Shown here: in pieces, positions 9,063-17,556 of the stretch
Position numbering within the stretch: the first letter of the stretch is position 1
Layout of the letters: each line of letters starts with the position of its first letter
NCBI GenBank assembly: GCA_030681895.1
Contig: JAUXRI010000289.1
Coordinates: forward strand, 1 to 53,640
DNA: 53,640 nt
DNA from: Myxococcales bacterium
Lineage (GTDB): Bacteria; Myxococcota; Myxococcia; Myxococcales; Myxococcaceae
Direction: 5' to 3'
The notes under the pieces: model-generated
What the model saw: the letters and a program-made list of their open reading frames with translations, nothing else
The model's database searches: none
What the model was told of the DNA's origin: nothing
Position numbers and translations under genes: made by a program

Positions 9063-9563
9063 ATGAAGTCGTCACTCTTCGTCTCCTGTGCATGCCTGCT
9101 CCTCGCCTGTGGAACCGTGGGTACGGGAGGCACGGGCGGAGGTTCGGCCGCTGGTGGTACGAGCGGAACTGGTGGCGGCAGCGCAGGCGGTGGGAGTGCG
9201 GGCGGTGGCAGCGCTGGCGGGAGCGCGGGCTCCATCACCTGCATCGCGGGCCAGCAGTGCAACTGCACCTCGGGCTCGTGCACCCTGGCGTGTCCCGCGA
9301 CGGGCGAGTGCCAGGCCAACTGTACGAACTCGACCTGCACGGTGAACTGCAACGGGAACAACAACTGCCAGACCACCTGCGGCGCGGGCGCGACCTGCAC
9401 GCAGAACTGCACGACGGGCACCTGCCAGCTGACGGGGACGACGGCGGTGTCGGCGAGGCAGCTCTGCAACGGCGCGTCGACGTGTCAGGCCACGTGCGTC
9501 GCGGTGACGAGCTGCAAGCAGACCGCGGGCACCGGCACGGCCAACTGCATGGGCTGCAACTGA
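9063..9563 (+). CDS. Small Cys-rich lipoprotein with Gly/Ser/Ala spacer
   Basis: A 166-residue lipoprotein. The signal ends in LLAC with Cys16 the predicted lipid anchor. Residues about 20-58 are an Ala/Gly/Ser/Thr-only spacer (GGGSAGGGS repeats). The rest is a compact domain with about 20 Cys, many as CxxxC or CNxxC pairs at regular spacing (CQANCTNSTCTVNC), suggesting a disulfide-stapled repeat or solenoid exposed at the cell surface. The ATG at 9063 is chosen because it starts the signal peptide exactly. It is transcribed away from pgi, with about 210 bases between them that must hold both promoters. Function is unknown. Confidence 0.75.
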   Translation: MKSSLFVSCACLLLACGTVGTGGTGGGSAAGGTSGTGGGSAGGGSAGGGSAGGSAGSITCIAGQQCNCTSGSCTLACPATGECQANCTNSTCTVNCNGNNNCQTTCGAGATCTQNCTTGTCQLTGTTAVSARQLCNGASTCQATCVAVTSCKQTAGTGTANCMGCN

Positions 9564-9603
9564 AGACACAGGAGCGTCGTCGCTCGACGCCGCGCTGACG
9601 ACG

Positions 9604-9699
9604 ATGCTTCACGGCTTCGAGGAGCGCGTGCCCGGTCCTCGTCTGGACTGGGCGCGCCTCGCGAAGTCGACGTTCGGCGTTGCGGAGTTCATGACGTAG
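9604..9699 (+). pseudogene. Possible small ORF or gene remnant
   Basis: A 31-codon ORF from ATG 9604 to TAG 9697-9699 has coding-like composition (GFEERVPGPRLDWARLA). The same frame reads openly upstream into the end of the lipoprotein gene. No ribosome-binding site is evident. It may be the C-terminal relic of a lost gene, a small protein, or chance. Confidence 0.2.
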
Positions 9700-9710
9700 C
9701 CTGCGCGGCC

Positions 9711-10682
9711 ATGGCCACGACGACTCGTGAACGGCGACAGGACGACGGAAGCGAGGAGTTCGCCGACGTCGCCCCAGTCGACCTCGACGCCTCTGCAGCG
9801 AGAGTCGAGACCTTGCCGGAGCTGGTGCAGTCCGTGGGCGCGACGCCGGTGCTGTTGCGTGACGAGGTGGCGACGCGCATCAACGACGTGCTGGTCGCGA
9901 TGCGGGCGCCAGGGCACGAAGCCGAAGAGTCGGAGCTGCTCGTCGAGCTGCTGACGACGAAGGTGTTGAACGAGCTCCTCGACACCCAGGGCCGCAGTTG
10001 CCGAAAAGAGGCCGTCGAGACGTTGATGGCCTGTGGGTACCCGCACGCGCTGCTCCTCGCGCCGGAGGACGTCGAGTTCGCGCGGACGTGGCGATTGTCG
10101 AACGAGCCGGCGACGGCCGAGGCCCTCGCCGAGTGGGAGACAGCGCTGATGGGCCCGCGCCGTCGCGGAGCGGGCATCATGATGGTGGGCCAGGCCGTCG
10201 GAGCTGTCGTTGCGTTGCTCTCGTCACTCTCGCTCGCGAAGCACCTCGTGGCCGGCTCGTTGTCGGTGACGGCCTTCGTGCTGGCGGCGCTCATGGCGAC
10301 CCGACGGCCGCGTGAGCTGAACATCGGCGTCGTCGGCGCGGCGTTGACCGTCACCTTCGTCGCGCAGCTCGTCGGCTGGGGGTGGACAGGCTCGGTCGGT
10401 CCGCTGTTGGGAGCGATCTCGCTGGCCATCGGGCTCTACGCGACCATCGGTGACTTCAGCGGCCACGGTGCTCGAGCCGTCAACCCCGACGCGGCGTACT
10501 GGGGAAGGCGTGGGCGCCTGGAAGCCTGGCAGGGCAACGACGATGACCCCGAGCCGATGAACGACCCATGGGGCCGGACGCCGACGCAGTGGAACTACGG
10601 GCGCGAGCCGACGTACGGCGAGCAGGTGCCGAACCCGAAGGGCGACTTCTGGTACCGCTACGAGCGGATGACGCCGAAGTGA
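9711..10682 (+). CDS. Multi-pass membrane protein of unknown function
   Basis: A 323-residue protein. Residues 1-145 are soluble, acidic and helical. They are followed by about four closely spaced hydrophobic segments between residues 150 and 250 (for example IMMVGQAVGAVVALL and LNIGVVGAALTVTF), and then a hydrophilic tail rich in Trp, Tyr, Pro and Gly (WNYGREPTYGEQVPN). The start ATG sits in gcggccATGgcc with no strong Shine-Dalgarno sequence. It converges with the MORN-protein gene with seven bases between stops. I did not recognise the family. Confidence 0.7.
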   Translation: MATTTRERRQDDGSEEFADVAPVDLDASAARVETLPELVQSVGATPVLLRDEVATRINDVLVAMRAPGHEAEESELLVELLTTKVLNELLDTQGRSCRKEAVETLMACGYPHALLLAPEDVEFARTWRLSNEPATAEALAEWETALMGPRRRGAGIMMVGQAVGAVVALLSSLSLAKHLVAGSLSVTAFVLAALMATRRPRELNIGVVGAALTVTFVAQLVGWGWTGSVGPLLGAISLAIGLYATIGDFSGHGARAVNPDAAYWGRRGRLEAWQGNDDDPEPMNDPWGRTPTQWNYGREPTYGEQVPNPKGDFWYRYERMTPK

Positions 10683-10689
10683 GCGTGCG

Positions 10690-12507
10690 TCACTGCCCCG
10701 CGTCTTGCGTCGTCGGGCGTGTGCCAGCGTCGGGCACGTAGACGACCTCTTCCGGCTTCGCCTTCGTCAGATAACGCCAGCGGCCGACCTTCTCACCACG
10801 CTCGTAACGGCCCACCGAGAGCAGCCCGCCGTCAGGGTGAAAGCTCGACCACTCGCCTTCGGGCCTTCCGCCGACGTAGCCGCCCACCACGCGCTGCGTG
10901 CCTGAACGGTAGAAGCCCTTCCACGTGCCTTCTTCGACGCCGCCGTCGTAGTCGCCCTCGAGCATCACGGTGCCGGTGTCGTGGAAGTACTCCCAGTGGC
11001 CCGTCGGCCGGCCCTCGACGAGGTTTCCGCGCTTCTCGAGCGTTCCGTCGGAGTGCCAGAAGCTCCACACGCCCACGCCGAGCCACTCGACGGTGTCGTC
11101 TGGCTTCGCGCGACACACCTGACAGCCGAGCGTGCCCTTCTCGACGTCAGGCGCCCACCGGCCACCCCATCGCCGGCACTGTGCCGCGGGGTCGCTCTGC
11201 TCATCACCGCCGACGTAGGTCGTGTCGCGCCACGAGGAACCGGTCGGCCACTTCATCGACCACGGCCCATCCTGCGCGCCGCCGATGAACGGGCCCTTCG
11301 CTTCCTGTTTGCCGTTGGGGAAGAAGAACTCCCACTCACCCTGCTGCGCGTCTTCGACGTAGTCGCCGACGCGGTAGACCGAGCCGTCCCAGCGGAAGAA
11401 GCGCCACGTGCCGACGCGCGCGCCGGCCTCGTACATGCCCTGCCACTCCGTCTTTCCGTTCTTCCACTTCTGCACCCACTCGCCCTGCTCCTGGCCGTTG
11501 CGGAAGTTGCCGGAGCGTCGGGGCGCGCCACCGTCGTGGTAGTCGACGTAGAGCCCGTTGCGAGTGCACTCGCTGTACGTGTCCTGCACGATGGGCTGGC
11601 CCTCTTCGTCCCACAGGTGCCAGCGGCCCTCGGGGCAGCCTTCGCGATACGCGCCGTGAATGGCGAGCTTCCCCGTCGGGTGCCACGCCTTCCATTCGCC
11701 GGTGCCGCTGCGAACCGTCGAGCGCCCGTACAACACGCCCGTCGGGCTGCGGAACTCGTGCACGCCCTCAGGGAGTCCGTCGAGGTACTGGCCTGCGCGG
11801 AGGAGCTCTCCGGTGGGATGGAATTCTTTGAAGGCGCCGTTCATGCCGCCCTTCGTGTAGTTCCGAATCGAGCGCAGCTTCCCGTGGCCGTCGTACGTCC
11901 TCCACTCGCCGCTGCGCAGCTTGGCGATGAGGCAGCCCTCGGCGGGCTCTTCCACCTCGACGGACCAGCGGCCGCCCAGCTTGCGGCAGGCATCGGGGCC
12001 CTCGCCGACGCGCTCACCGCCGCGGAACTCGACGTCTCGCCACTTCTCGCCGGTGACGAGGTGCTCCTGGAAGGTGCCGTTGGCGAGCCCCGACGCGTAG
12101 CGGCCCTCGAGGTGCTTCTCGCCGCTGCCAGGGTGAAACGTCGTCCACACGCCGACGCGCACGCCCTTGTCGTAGCTGCCGGTGGAGATCTTCTTCCCGT
12201 CAGGCGCCCACTCGGTCCATTCGCCGTCACGCAGGCCGTTGAGCCAGGTGCCACGCGCGCGCACCTGACAGCTGGGGAAGTACGTGACGCTGGCGCCGTC
12301 TCGTTTGCCGTTCTTCCACGACGACGCTTCGAGCGTCTGGCCACCAGCGCCGAGGTCGGTCCACGCGCCTTCGCGTTTGTTCTTCACGAGGCAGCCGATG
12401 GCGGGGGGCTCCTTCTTCCAGACGCCGCCGCGCTTCGTGCAGTCGTCGGCCGGCTCGGCGTGCGCGAGAGAGGCGACGAGGAGGGCGATGGAGAAGACAC
12501 GCGTCAT
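10690..12507 (-). CDS. Secreted MORN-variant (YwqK-like) repeat protein with three Cys modules
   Basis: A 605-residue protein with a classical signal peptide (MTRVFSIALLVASLAHA). The body is about 20 repeats of the MORN_2/YwqK type (G-x-W-x-x-[FY]-x-x-x-G-[KT]), interrupted by three copies of a module with pattern C-x3-GG-x-W, about ten residues, then GC. The copies start near residues 22, 165 and 455, so the protein reads as three blocks. The C-terminus is Thr/Asp/Ala-rich. ATG 12507 overlaps the stop of the preceding TPR gene (ATGA), making this the last gene of a five-gene overlapping operon. MORN_2 repeats occur in toxin-antitoxin-like and surface proteins; the role here is unknown. It may be a periplasmic or surface scaffold served by the MoxR system. 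Confidence 0.8.
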   Translation of the reverse strand: MTRVFSIALLVASLAHAEPADDCTKRGGVWKKEPPAIGCLVKNKREGAWTDLGAGGQTLEASSWKNGKRDGASVTYFPSCQVRARGTWLNGLRDGEWTEWAPDGKKISTGSYDKGVRVGVWTTFHPGSGEKHLEGRYASGLANGTFQEHLVTGEKWRDVEFRGGERVGEGPDACRKLGGRWSVEVEEPAEGCLIAKLRSGEWRTYDGHGKLRSIRNYTKGGMNGAFKEFHPTGELLRAGQYLDGLPEGVHEFRSPTGVLYGRSTVRSGTGEWKAWHPTGKLAIHGAYREGCPEGRWHLWDEEGQPIVQDTYSECTRNGLYVDYHDGGAPRRSGNFRNGQEQGEWVQKWKNGKTEWQGMYEAGARVGTWRFFRWDGSVYRVGDYVEDAQQGEWEFFFPNGKQEAKGPFIGGAQDGPWSMKWPTGSSWRDTTYVGGDEQSDPAAQCRRWGGRWAPDVEKGTLGCQVCRAKPDDTVEWLGVGVWSFWHSDGTLEKRGNLVEGRPTGHWEYFHDTGTVMLEGDYDGGVEEGTWKGFYRSGTQRVVGGYVGGRPEGEWSSFHPDGGLLSVGRYERGEKVGRWRYLTKAKPEEVVYVPDAGTRPTTQDAGQ

Positions 12508-14366
12508 GGCTCGAGCACCTTCTTGAGCGCCTCGTCTGCCGAGACGCGCACGGGGCTTCCGTCGAGGCTGCGCAGGTCGGTGTCGGTGAGCGAGACCTTC
12601 GGAGAGAACGCATCGTTGTGGAACGTGTCGAGCGCGGCTTGTGCCGTCTCGCCGGTGCTGCAGGTGAGCCGGGAGCCCGCGACGTCGGTGAGACAGATGA
12701 CGACGCCTTTGCCCTGCGCATCGACGCGGAGCTTGAACGGCGCGTCGTCGGTGAGGCGAAACCGGCGCGAGCGGCCCAGTCGGCTGGCGGTCTCGTCGGC
12801 GAGCGAAGAGCCATCGTTCGAGAGCGAGACGGGGAGGGGGAGGTCGAGCACCCGGAGAATCGTCGGCCACTGACGCATCACCAGGTCCCAGTCGGCGCGT
12901 GCGTCAGCGTCCTTTCCTGATTGACGCAGCGCCTCAGCCCTCAACGCGTGCGCGCGCCAGCGAACGAGCGCTTCTTCTCGCGCGAGCTTCGTGATGGCCG
13001 ACGTCGCCAGCCGCACCGCATCGTCTTCGTCACCTGCGCGCAGCGACACCTCGGCCTCGAGCGCGTCGAAGAACGGCGCCGCCTCGGGTGACTTCGAGTC
13101 GAGCTCGCGCGCGTGCTCCAGTCCCGTGCGCATCACGCCGCTGCCGATGACGTTGAGCAAATCGCCCACGCGCCATGAGGCCCAATCGCCGACGTCGCTC
13201 AGGTTGGGCCGCATCACCAACATGAGGCGGTCGTCTTCCGCGAGCAGTTGCACGAGGGCGCGGCGCACTTCCCACCGCGTGGCGAGCGTCGTGGAGAGTT
13301 CGGCCGACACCTCGGCGAGCCCCGAGAGGCGCGGACCGTACGAGGCCTTCTCCTCCAACCGTCGCACCTGGCCATCGAGCGCGTACGCGTGCCGGAGCGC
13401 GCGGCGCATGCGCTCCACCTTCACCGGGCTGCTCGTCATGCCGGTGCGCGCGGGCTGCCGGGCGAGCTCGGCCGCGAGCTTCATCGCCTCGGGCTCCTTC
13501 CCCAGCACGCCGAGCAGGTCGCACAGCACTTCGCGGCGAATGAGCGCGAACTGCGGGCGGTAGCGCTTCTCGACGTACTTCGTGCGCGCCGTCTGCAGCG
13601 ACGAGAGCGCCTTCTGCGGTTGGCCCTGCAGCATCGCCAGCACCGCGAGCTGGTCGAACGGCGTGGCCGTGCAGTCCTTCGCCTTGTCGGCGCGGAGCAT
13701 CAGCTCCTCGGCCTCGGGAATCTTGAAGTTGGTGAAGGCCGTGCCGCCTGCGTTGAGCAGAATGGTGCAGCTCTTGTCGTTGGTGGCGCGCACGCCTTCG
13801 AGGGCCCAGTGGTGCGCGCGCTGCCGGTCGTGTTGTTCGAAGGCGATGCTGAGCAGGCCGTTGTAGCCCCACACGCGCTCGGCGTTGTCTTTTGAGCCCG
13901 AGAGCCGCTGCGCGACGGCGGTCGCCTCTTCGACGCGACCCAGCTTGAAGAGCGGCCAGATGCGCAGCTGCGGAGGCGGCGGGCCGTAGCGGCGCTCGTA
14001 CTTCTCGAGCACGTCGAGGGCTTCCTGGTTGCGGGCCATCTCGAAGACGGTGTCGTACTCCTCGAGGAGCAGGTTCATGCCCCAGGTGTCGTCGCGGTCG
14101 TCGAGCAGCGTCTGTGCGCGTTTCAAGAAATAGAGCGCGCGGGCGTGGTTGCCCTCTTCGTCATGATGCACGCGCGCCATCGCCCACGTCGCCACGAAGG
14201 AGTCGGGGTTCTTCGCCAGCACCTGCTCTGCGGCCCGGCGCGCCTTGATGAAGTGGGCGCCGTCGAGCTCCTTGAGCAACGCCGTCTCCTCCGCAGTGAA
14301 CGAGTCAGCGAACGCCGCGAGCGCGGACGTCGAGACGAGGACGCTGAAGAAGAAGAGACGAAGCAT
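12504..14366 (-). CDS. Secreted helical TPR-like protein of the MoxR operon
   Basis: A 620-residue protein with a signal peptide (cleavage after about residue 21, near ALAAFA). The mature part is mostly alpha-helical with TPR-like periodicity: a clear pair near residues 35-120 (KARRAAEQVLAKNPDSFVATWA), further degenerate repeats to about residue 330, and a distinct C-terminal domain of about 130 residues from around RLGRSRRFRL. ATG 14366 is chosen because it forms a TGATG overlap with the MoxR gene; a GTG one codon upstream is the alternative. TPR proteins often accompany MoxR-DUF58 pairs (for example in BatABCDE-type operons), where they probably scaffold an envelope complex. Confidence 0.78.
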   Translation of the reverse strand: MLRLFFFSVLVSTSALAAFADSFTAEETALLKELDGAHFIKARRAAEQVLAKNPDSFVATWAMARVHHDEEGNHARALYFLKRAQTLLDDRDDTWGMNLLLEEYDTVFEMARNQEALDVLEKYERRYGPPPPQLRIWPLFKLGRVEEATAVAQRLSGSKDNAERVWGYNGLLSIAFEQHDRQRAHHWALEGVRATNDKSCTILLNAGGTAFTNFKIPEAEELMLRADKAKDCTATPFDQLAVLAMLQGQPQKALSSLQTARTKYVEKRYRPQFALIRREVLCDLLGVLGKEPEAMKLAAELARQPARTGMTSSPVKVERMRRALRHAYALDGQVRRLEEKASYGPRLSGLAEVSAELSTTLATRWEVRRALVQLLAEDDRLMLVMRPNLSDVGDWASWRVGDLLNVIGSGVMRTGLEHARELDSKSPEAAPFFDALEAEVSLRAGDEDDAVRLATSAITKLAREEALVRWRAHALRAEALRQSGKDADARADWDLVMRQWPTILRVLDLPLPVSLSNDGSSLADETASRLGRSRRFRLTDDAPFKLRVDAQGKGVVICLTDVAGSRLTCSTGETAQAALDTFHNDAFSPKVSLTDTDLRSLDGSPVRVSADEALKKVLEP

Positions 14367-15475
14367 CACGTCGTTCCCAGGGTCTGCCGCGAGAGCTTCT
14401 CGATGGGCGCCTTCAACACTTCGCTGATGAGCGCGGGCGCGAGCACACCGGGCGCCAGCTCGAGGCGATGCGCGAAGAGCACGGGCGCCAGCGTCTCGAG
14501 GTCTTCGCTCGACACGAAGTCACGGCCGCGCAGCACCGCGAGCGTCTGGAGCGCGGGGATGGCCTGCACGAGACACCGCGTCGACACGCCCTGGCGCACC
14601 CGTTTGTCCGCGCGGAGGAGGCGCGCCGCGTCGACGAGGCACTCCTGCACGCGCACGTCACAGGCGACCGTCTCACGCACCAGCTTGCGGGCCGCGACGA
14701 CGTCACCGCGCAGCACCTTCGGCAGTTCTCTCGCCGGGCGCGGCGTTCCCCACGCGCGCAGCACCTCGAGCTCGGACTCGCGGTCGATGTGCTTCATCGA
14801 GAGCTTGAAGAGGAAGCGGTCGAGCTGCGCCATCGGCAGCGGGTACGTACCCACCGCGTCGAGCGGGTTCTGCGTCGCGAGCACGAAGAAGAGGTCGTCG
14901 AGCTTGTGCGTGGTGTTGTCGACGGTGACCTGCTTCTCGGCCATCGCCTCGAGCAGCGCCGACTGCACCTTGGGTGAGGTGCGGTTGATTTCGTCGACGA
15001 GCACCACGTACGCGAACAGCGGGCCGCGGCGGAAGGTGAAGGTGTTGGTGCCGGTGTCGAAGATCATCACGCCCGTCACGTCCGACGGGAGCAGGTCGGG
15101 GGTGAACTGCACGCGGCGGAAGTCGGCGATGTCGTCGTGCCGCAGGTCGTCGATGATGGAGTGGCCGAGCGACTTGGCGAGCGTCGTCTTGCCCGAGCCC
15201 GGGTAGTCCTCGAGCAGTACGTGGCCGTCGGCGAAGAGCGCCACCAGCACCAGCTCGATGATGTCGTCACGGCCCATCACCTGGTCGCGCATGCGGTCGC
15301 GCAGCCGGCCGGCGAGCGAGCGCACGTCGTCGAGCGTCGAGAGCGGCCGCGGTGTGAGGGAGACGGTCGGCATGGCCTCCAGCGGCCTCGCCTCCACGGG
15401 CGCGGCGACAGGCTCAGCGCTCGGCGCCGGGTGGGTCGGGTCAGGGTTCGTCATGTCGTGCTCCGGCGGTGTCAT
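14366..15475 (-). CDS. MoxR-family AAA+ ATPase
   Basis: A 369-residue cytoplasmic AAA+ chaperone-like ATPase. Walker A PGSGKTT is visible (Lys96), then Walker B VVLVDEINR, the MoxR-typical TSPKVQSALLEAMAEKQV stretch and sensor-1 FVLATQNP. The first 45 residues are a Pro/Ala-rich extension. The start at 15475 gives an ATGA overlap with the transglutaminase gene; a second ATG at 15454 is possible. MoxR ATPases next to DUF58 and transglutaminase genes are a recurrent bacterial set, thought to help assemble or activate envelope or metal-dependent protein complexes. The specific client is unknown; the co-operonic TPR and MORN proteins are natural candidates. Confidence 0.93.
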   Translation of the reverse strand: MTPPEHDMTNPDPTHPAPSAEPVAAPVEARPLEAMPTVSLTPRPLSTLDDVRSLAGRLRDRMRDQVMGRDDIIELVLVALFADGHVLLEDYPGSGKTTLAKSLGHSIIDDLRHDDIADFRRVQFTPDLLPSDVTGVMIFDTGTNTFTFRRGPLFAYVVLVDEINRTSPKVQSALLEAMAEKQVTVDNTTHKLDDLFFVLATQNPLDAVGTYPLPMAQLDRFLFKLSMKHIDRESELEVLRAWGTPRPARELPKVLRGDVVAARKLVRETVACDVRVQECLVDAARLLRADKRVRQGVSTRCLVQAIPALQTLAVLRGRDFVSSEDLETLAPVLFAHRLELAPGVLAPALISEVLKAPIEKLSRQTLGTT

Positions 15476-17556
15476 CGGGTGAACCACCAGCCGATGGGGT
15501 TGAAGAAGGCCCGCGCTCGAAGGAGCCACGGGGTGTTGGCGCGCAGCTCTGCTCTCGTCGCGCGCGCGAGGGTGTCGAACTCCGACTTCGTCTTCTCGTC
15601 GGCGCCACGGAGCGCCAGGCGCAGGTGCGCCGTCGTGAGCCGCTCGAAGCTCGGCGCGTGGCGCGCGAGGCGTGCGGCGTGGCGTTCGCGGCTTTCTCCA
15701 TAGTGACGAACCGCGCCGGCGTCAGAGAGCCGGTCGAGCACGCCGCGGTACACCGCCACGTGCGAGCCACCCGACAGCCGGCGCACCAGCTTGATGGCGT
15801 AGGCGAGCAGCACGACGGCGAGGAGCAGCCCGAAGCTCACCCGCCCCCACGGAATCGCGAGCGCGCGGGCGAGGGGCTGCGTCGCGGGTTCTTTGCGCGC
15901 GAGCTCGCCGAAGACGACCTCCATCTCCTGCTCCATCGGCGGTCGCACCGGCTCGTCGGACGCCTCGGGGCTGATGTCGAAGGTCACCCAACCGACGCCC
16001 TCCAGGTACAGCTCGGGCCACGCGTGCGCGTCCTGCCCGTAGATGAGCACCGCGGAGCCCGCGCCACGCCGCTGCGTCTGCACGCCGTAGCCGAGCGCCA
16101 CCCGCGCGGGGATGCCCTGGCTGCGCAGCAGGAACACCGCCGCGTGCGCGAAGTGAACGCAGTAGCCCTTCATGTCGCCGAAGAGGAACTCGGCCGTCGG
16201 CGCGTCGCCCACCAGTTGCTTCTGCTTGAGGCTGTAGAACCCCTTCTTCTCCAGGTACTGCTTGAGCGCGAACGCCTTCATCACGTCGTCACCGACGAAG
16301 CGCGGGTCGACCTCTCGCACCAGTTGGTCGGAGAGCTCCCGGTAGCGCGGGTCGTTCGGCACGGCGGTGTAGTGGGCGCGCTCTTCTTCACTCCAGCTCT
16401 CGGGCACCGACTGCCGGCCGAAGAGCCGCTCGATGGGGCGCGTGAGCAGCGACGACTTCACGCCGTAGACGGTGACGAAGCGGCGCGGGTCCGGGTTCTC
16501 CAGCAGCGTCAGCTCTCCCGGGTGGCCGAGGCCAGGCAGCTGCGCGTGGTCGACGAGCAGGAACATCGAGGTGTCGAACGTCTGGTGCAGGCCCGGCGCC
16601 TGAGGTGACGGCAGCTTCATCGTCGCAGTCGTCGGGAAGCCAATGGGCACGTCAGCGTCGAACTTGCCTGTGTCGTCTTGCTCGAGCTTGTCGCCGACCA
16701 GCCGTGAACGAACTGCCTGCCGGAAGTACAGCACTGGCGTGTCGGGCAGCTCGTCCTGCAACAGCACGATGGCCACCGGGTCGGGAGGCTTGTTGCTCTT
16801 CCCGCCGCCACCACCCTTGCCGTCGCCTTTGCCGTCGCCCTTTCCGTCCTTGTTCTCGCCGTCCTTCTTGTCGTCGTCTTTGGTGAGGCCGAGGTCGTTG
16901 TCGTCGACCTTCTTCACCGGACGGTCAGGCGCGAGCTGCAGCGCGAGCACGCCGAAGAGCAACAGCAGCGCCAGCGCGAGCACCGCGCGCGCACCTTTTC
17001 GAACACGCAGCAGCAGCAGCGCAGCCAGCACCACGACGGCGACGCCAAGCCCCGCGAGGAGCGTCTGCGGGTCCACTCCATTCATCCACGCGAAGTCGCT
17101 CAACACACGAGGCTGGTGAATGCGCTCGTGTCGATGCGCTGCGAAGGCGTGCGCGACGGCGCCGACGACGAGCGCGAACTCGAGCACCGCGAACCCGGGC
17201 ACGCGCGCCGCGAGGAGCCGAACGGCGAAGGCGCCACCGACACAGACGAGCCCCAGCGAGAGCACGTCGGCGACGGTGAGCGTGAAGCCGGGCGAGAAGG
17301 GCAGGGCGACCGAGAGCAGCACCTTCTGGAGCAGCAACCCCAGCAACACCACGCCCAGCGACAGCCCAAGCGCGTTGAGGACCTTCAGCTGGGACGAGAT
17401 TCGGAACGACAGCAGACACGCGACGCTGATGCCGCCGAGGGCCGCCACCAGGCCCGGCGTCGTCGCGATCGGCACGAGGAAGAAGCTCGCGCCCGCGAGG
17501 AGAATGAGCGTCTGCAATACCGCGAGCGCGCGGCTCTGGCGAAGGGGCGGCGTCAT
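15472..17556 (-). CDS. Transglutaminase-like (TgpA-type) membrane protein
   Basis: A 694-residue protein with five to six transmembrane helices in the first 210 residues, a Lys/Asp/Gly-rich linker (KGDGKGDGKGGGGG), a large extracytoplasmic domain, and one more helix near residues 575-595 followed by a cytoplasmic tail. The transglutaminase/protease-like catalytic triad is intact: Cys466 in KGYCVHFAHA, His511 in DAHAWPEL and Asp527 in VTFDIS. This matches the TgpA layout. Such proteins always seem to travel with DUF58 and MoxR. Start ATG 17556 overlaps the DUF58 stop (TGATG). Whether it cross-links, hydrolyses or only binds protein substrates cannot be told from sequence. Confidence 0.92.
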   Translation of the reverse strand: MTPPLRQSRALAVLQTLILLAGASFFLVPIATTPGLVAALGGISVACLLSFRISSQLKVLNALGLSLGVVLLGLLLQKVLLSVALPFSPGFTLTVADVLSLGLVCVGGAFAVRLLAARVPGFAVLEFALVVGAVAHAFAAHRHERIHQPRVLSDFAWMNGVDPQTLLAGLGVAVVVLAALLLLRVRKGARAVLALALLLLFGVLALQLAPDRPVKKVDDNDLGLTKDDDKKDGENKDGKGDGKGDGKGGGGGKSNKPPDPVAIVLLQDELPDTPVLYFRQAVRSRLVGDKLEQDDTGKFDADVPIGFPTTATMKLPSPQAPGLHQTFDTSMFLLVDHAQLPGLGHPGELTLLENPDPRRFVTVYGVKSSLLTRPIERLFGRQSVPESWSEEERAHYTAVPNDPRYRELSDQLVREVDPRFVGDDVMKAFALKQYLEKKGFYSLKQKQLVGDAPTAEFLFGDMKGYCVHFAHAAVFLLRSQGIPARVALGYGVQTQRRGAGSAVLIYGQDAHAWPELYLEGVGWVTFDISPEASDEPVRPPMEQEMEVVFGELARKEPATQPLARALAIPWGRVSFGLLLAVVLLAYAIKLVRRLSGGSHVAVYRGVLDRLSDAGAVRHYGESRERHAARLARHAPSFERLTTAHLRLALRGADEKTKSEFDTLARATRAELRANTPWLLRARAFFNPIGWWFTR

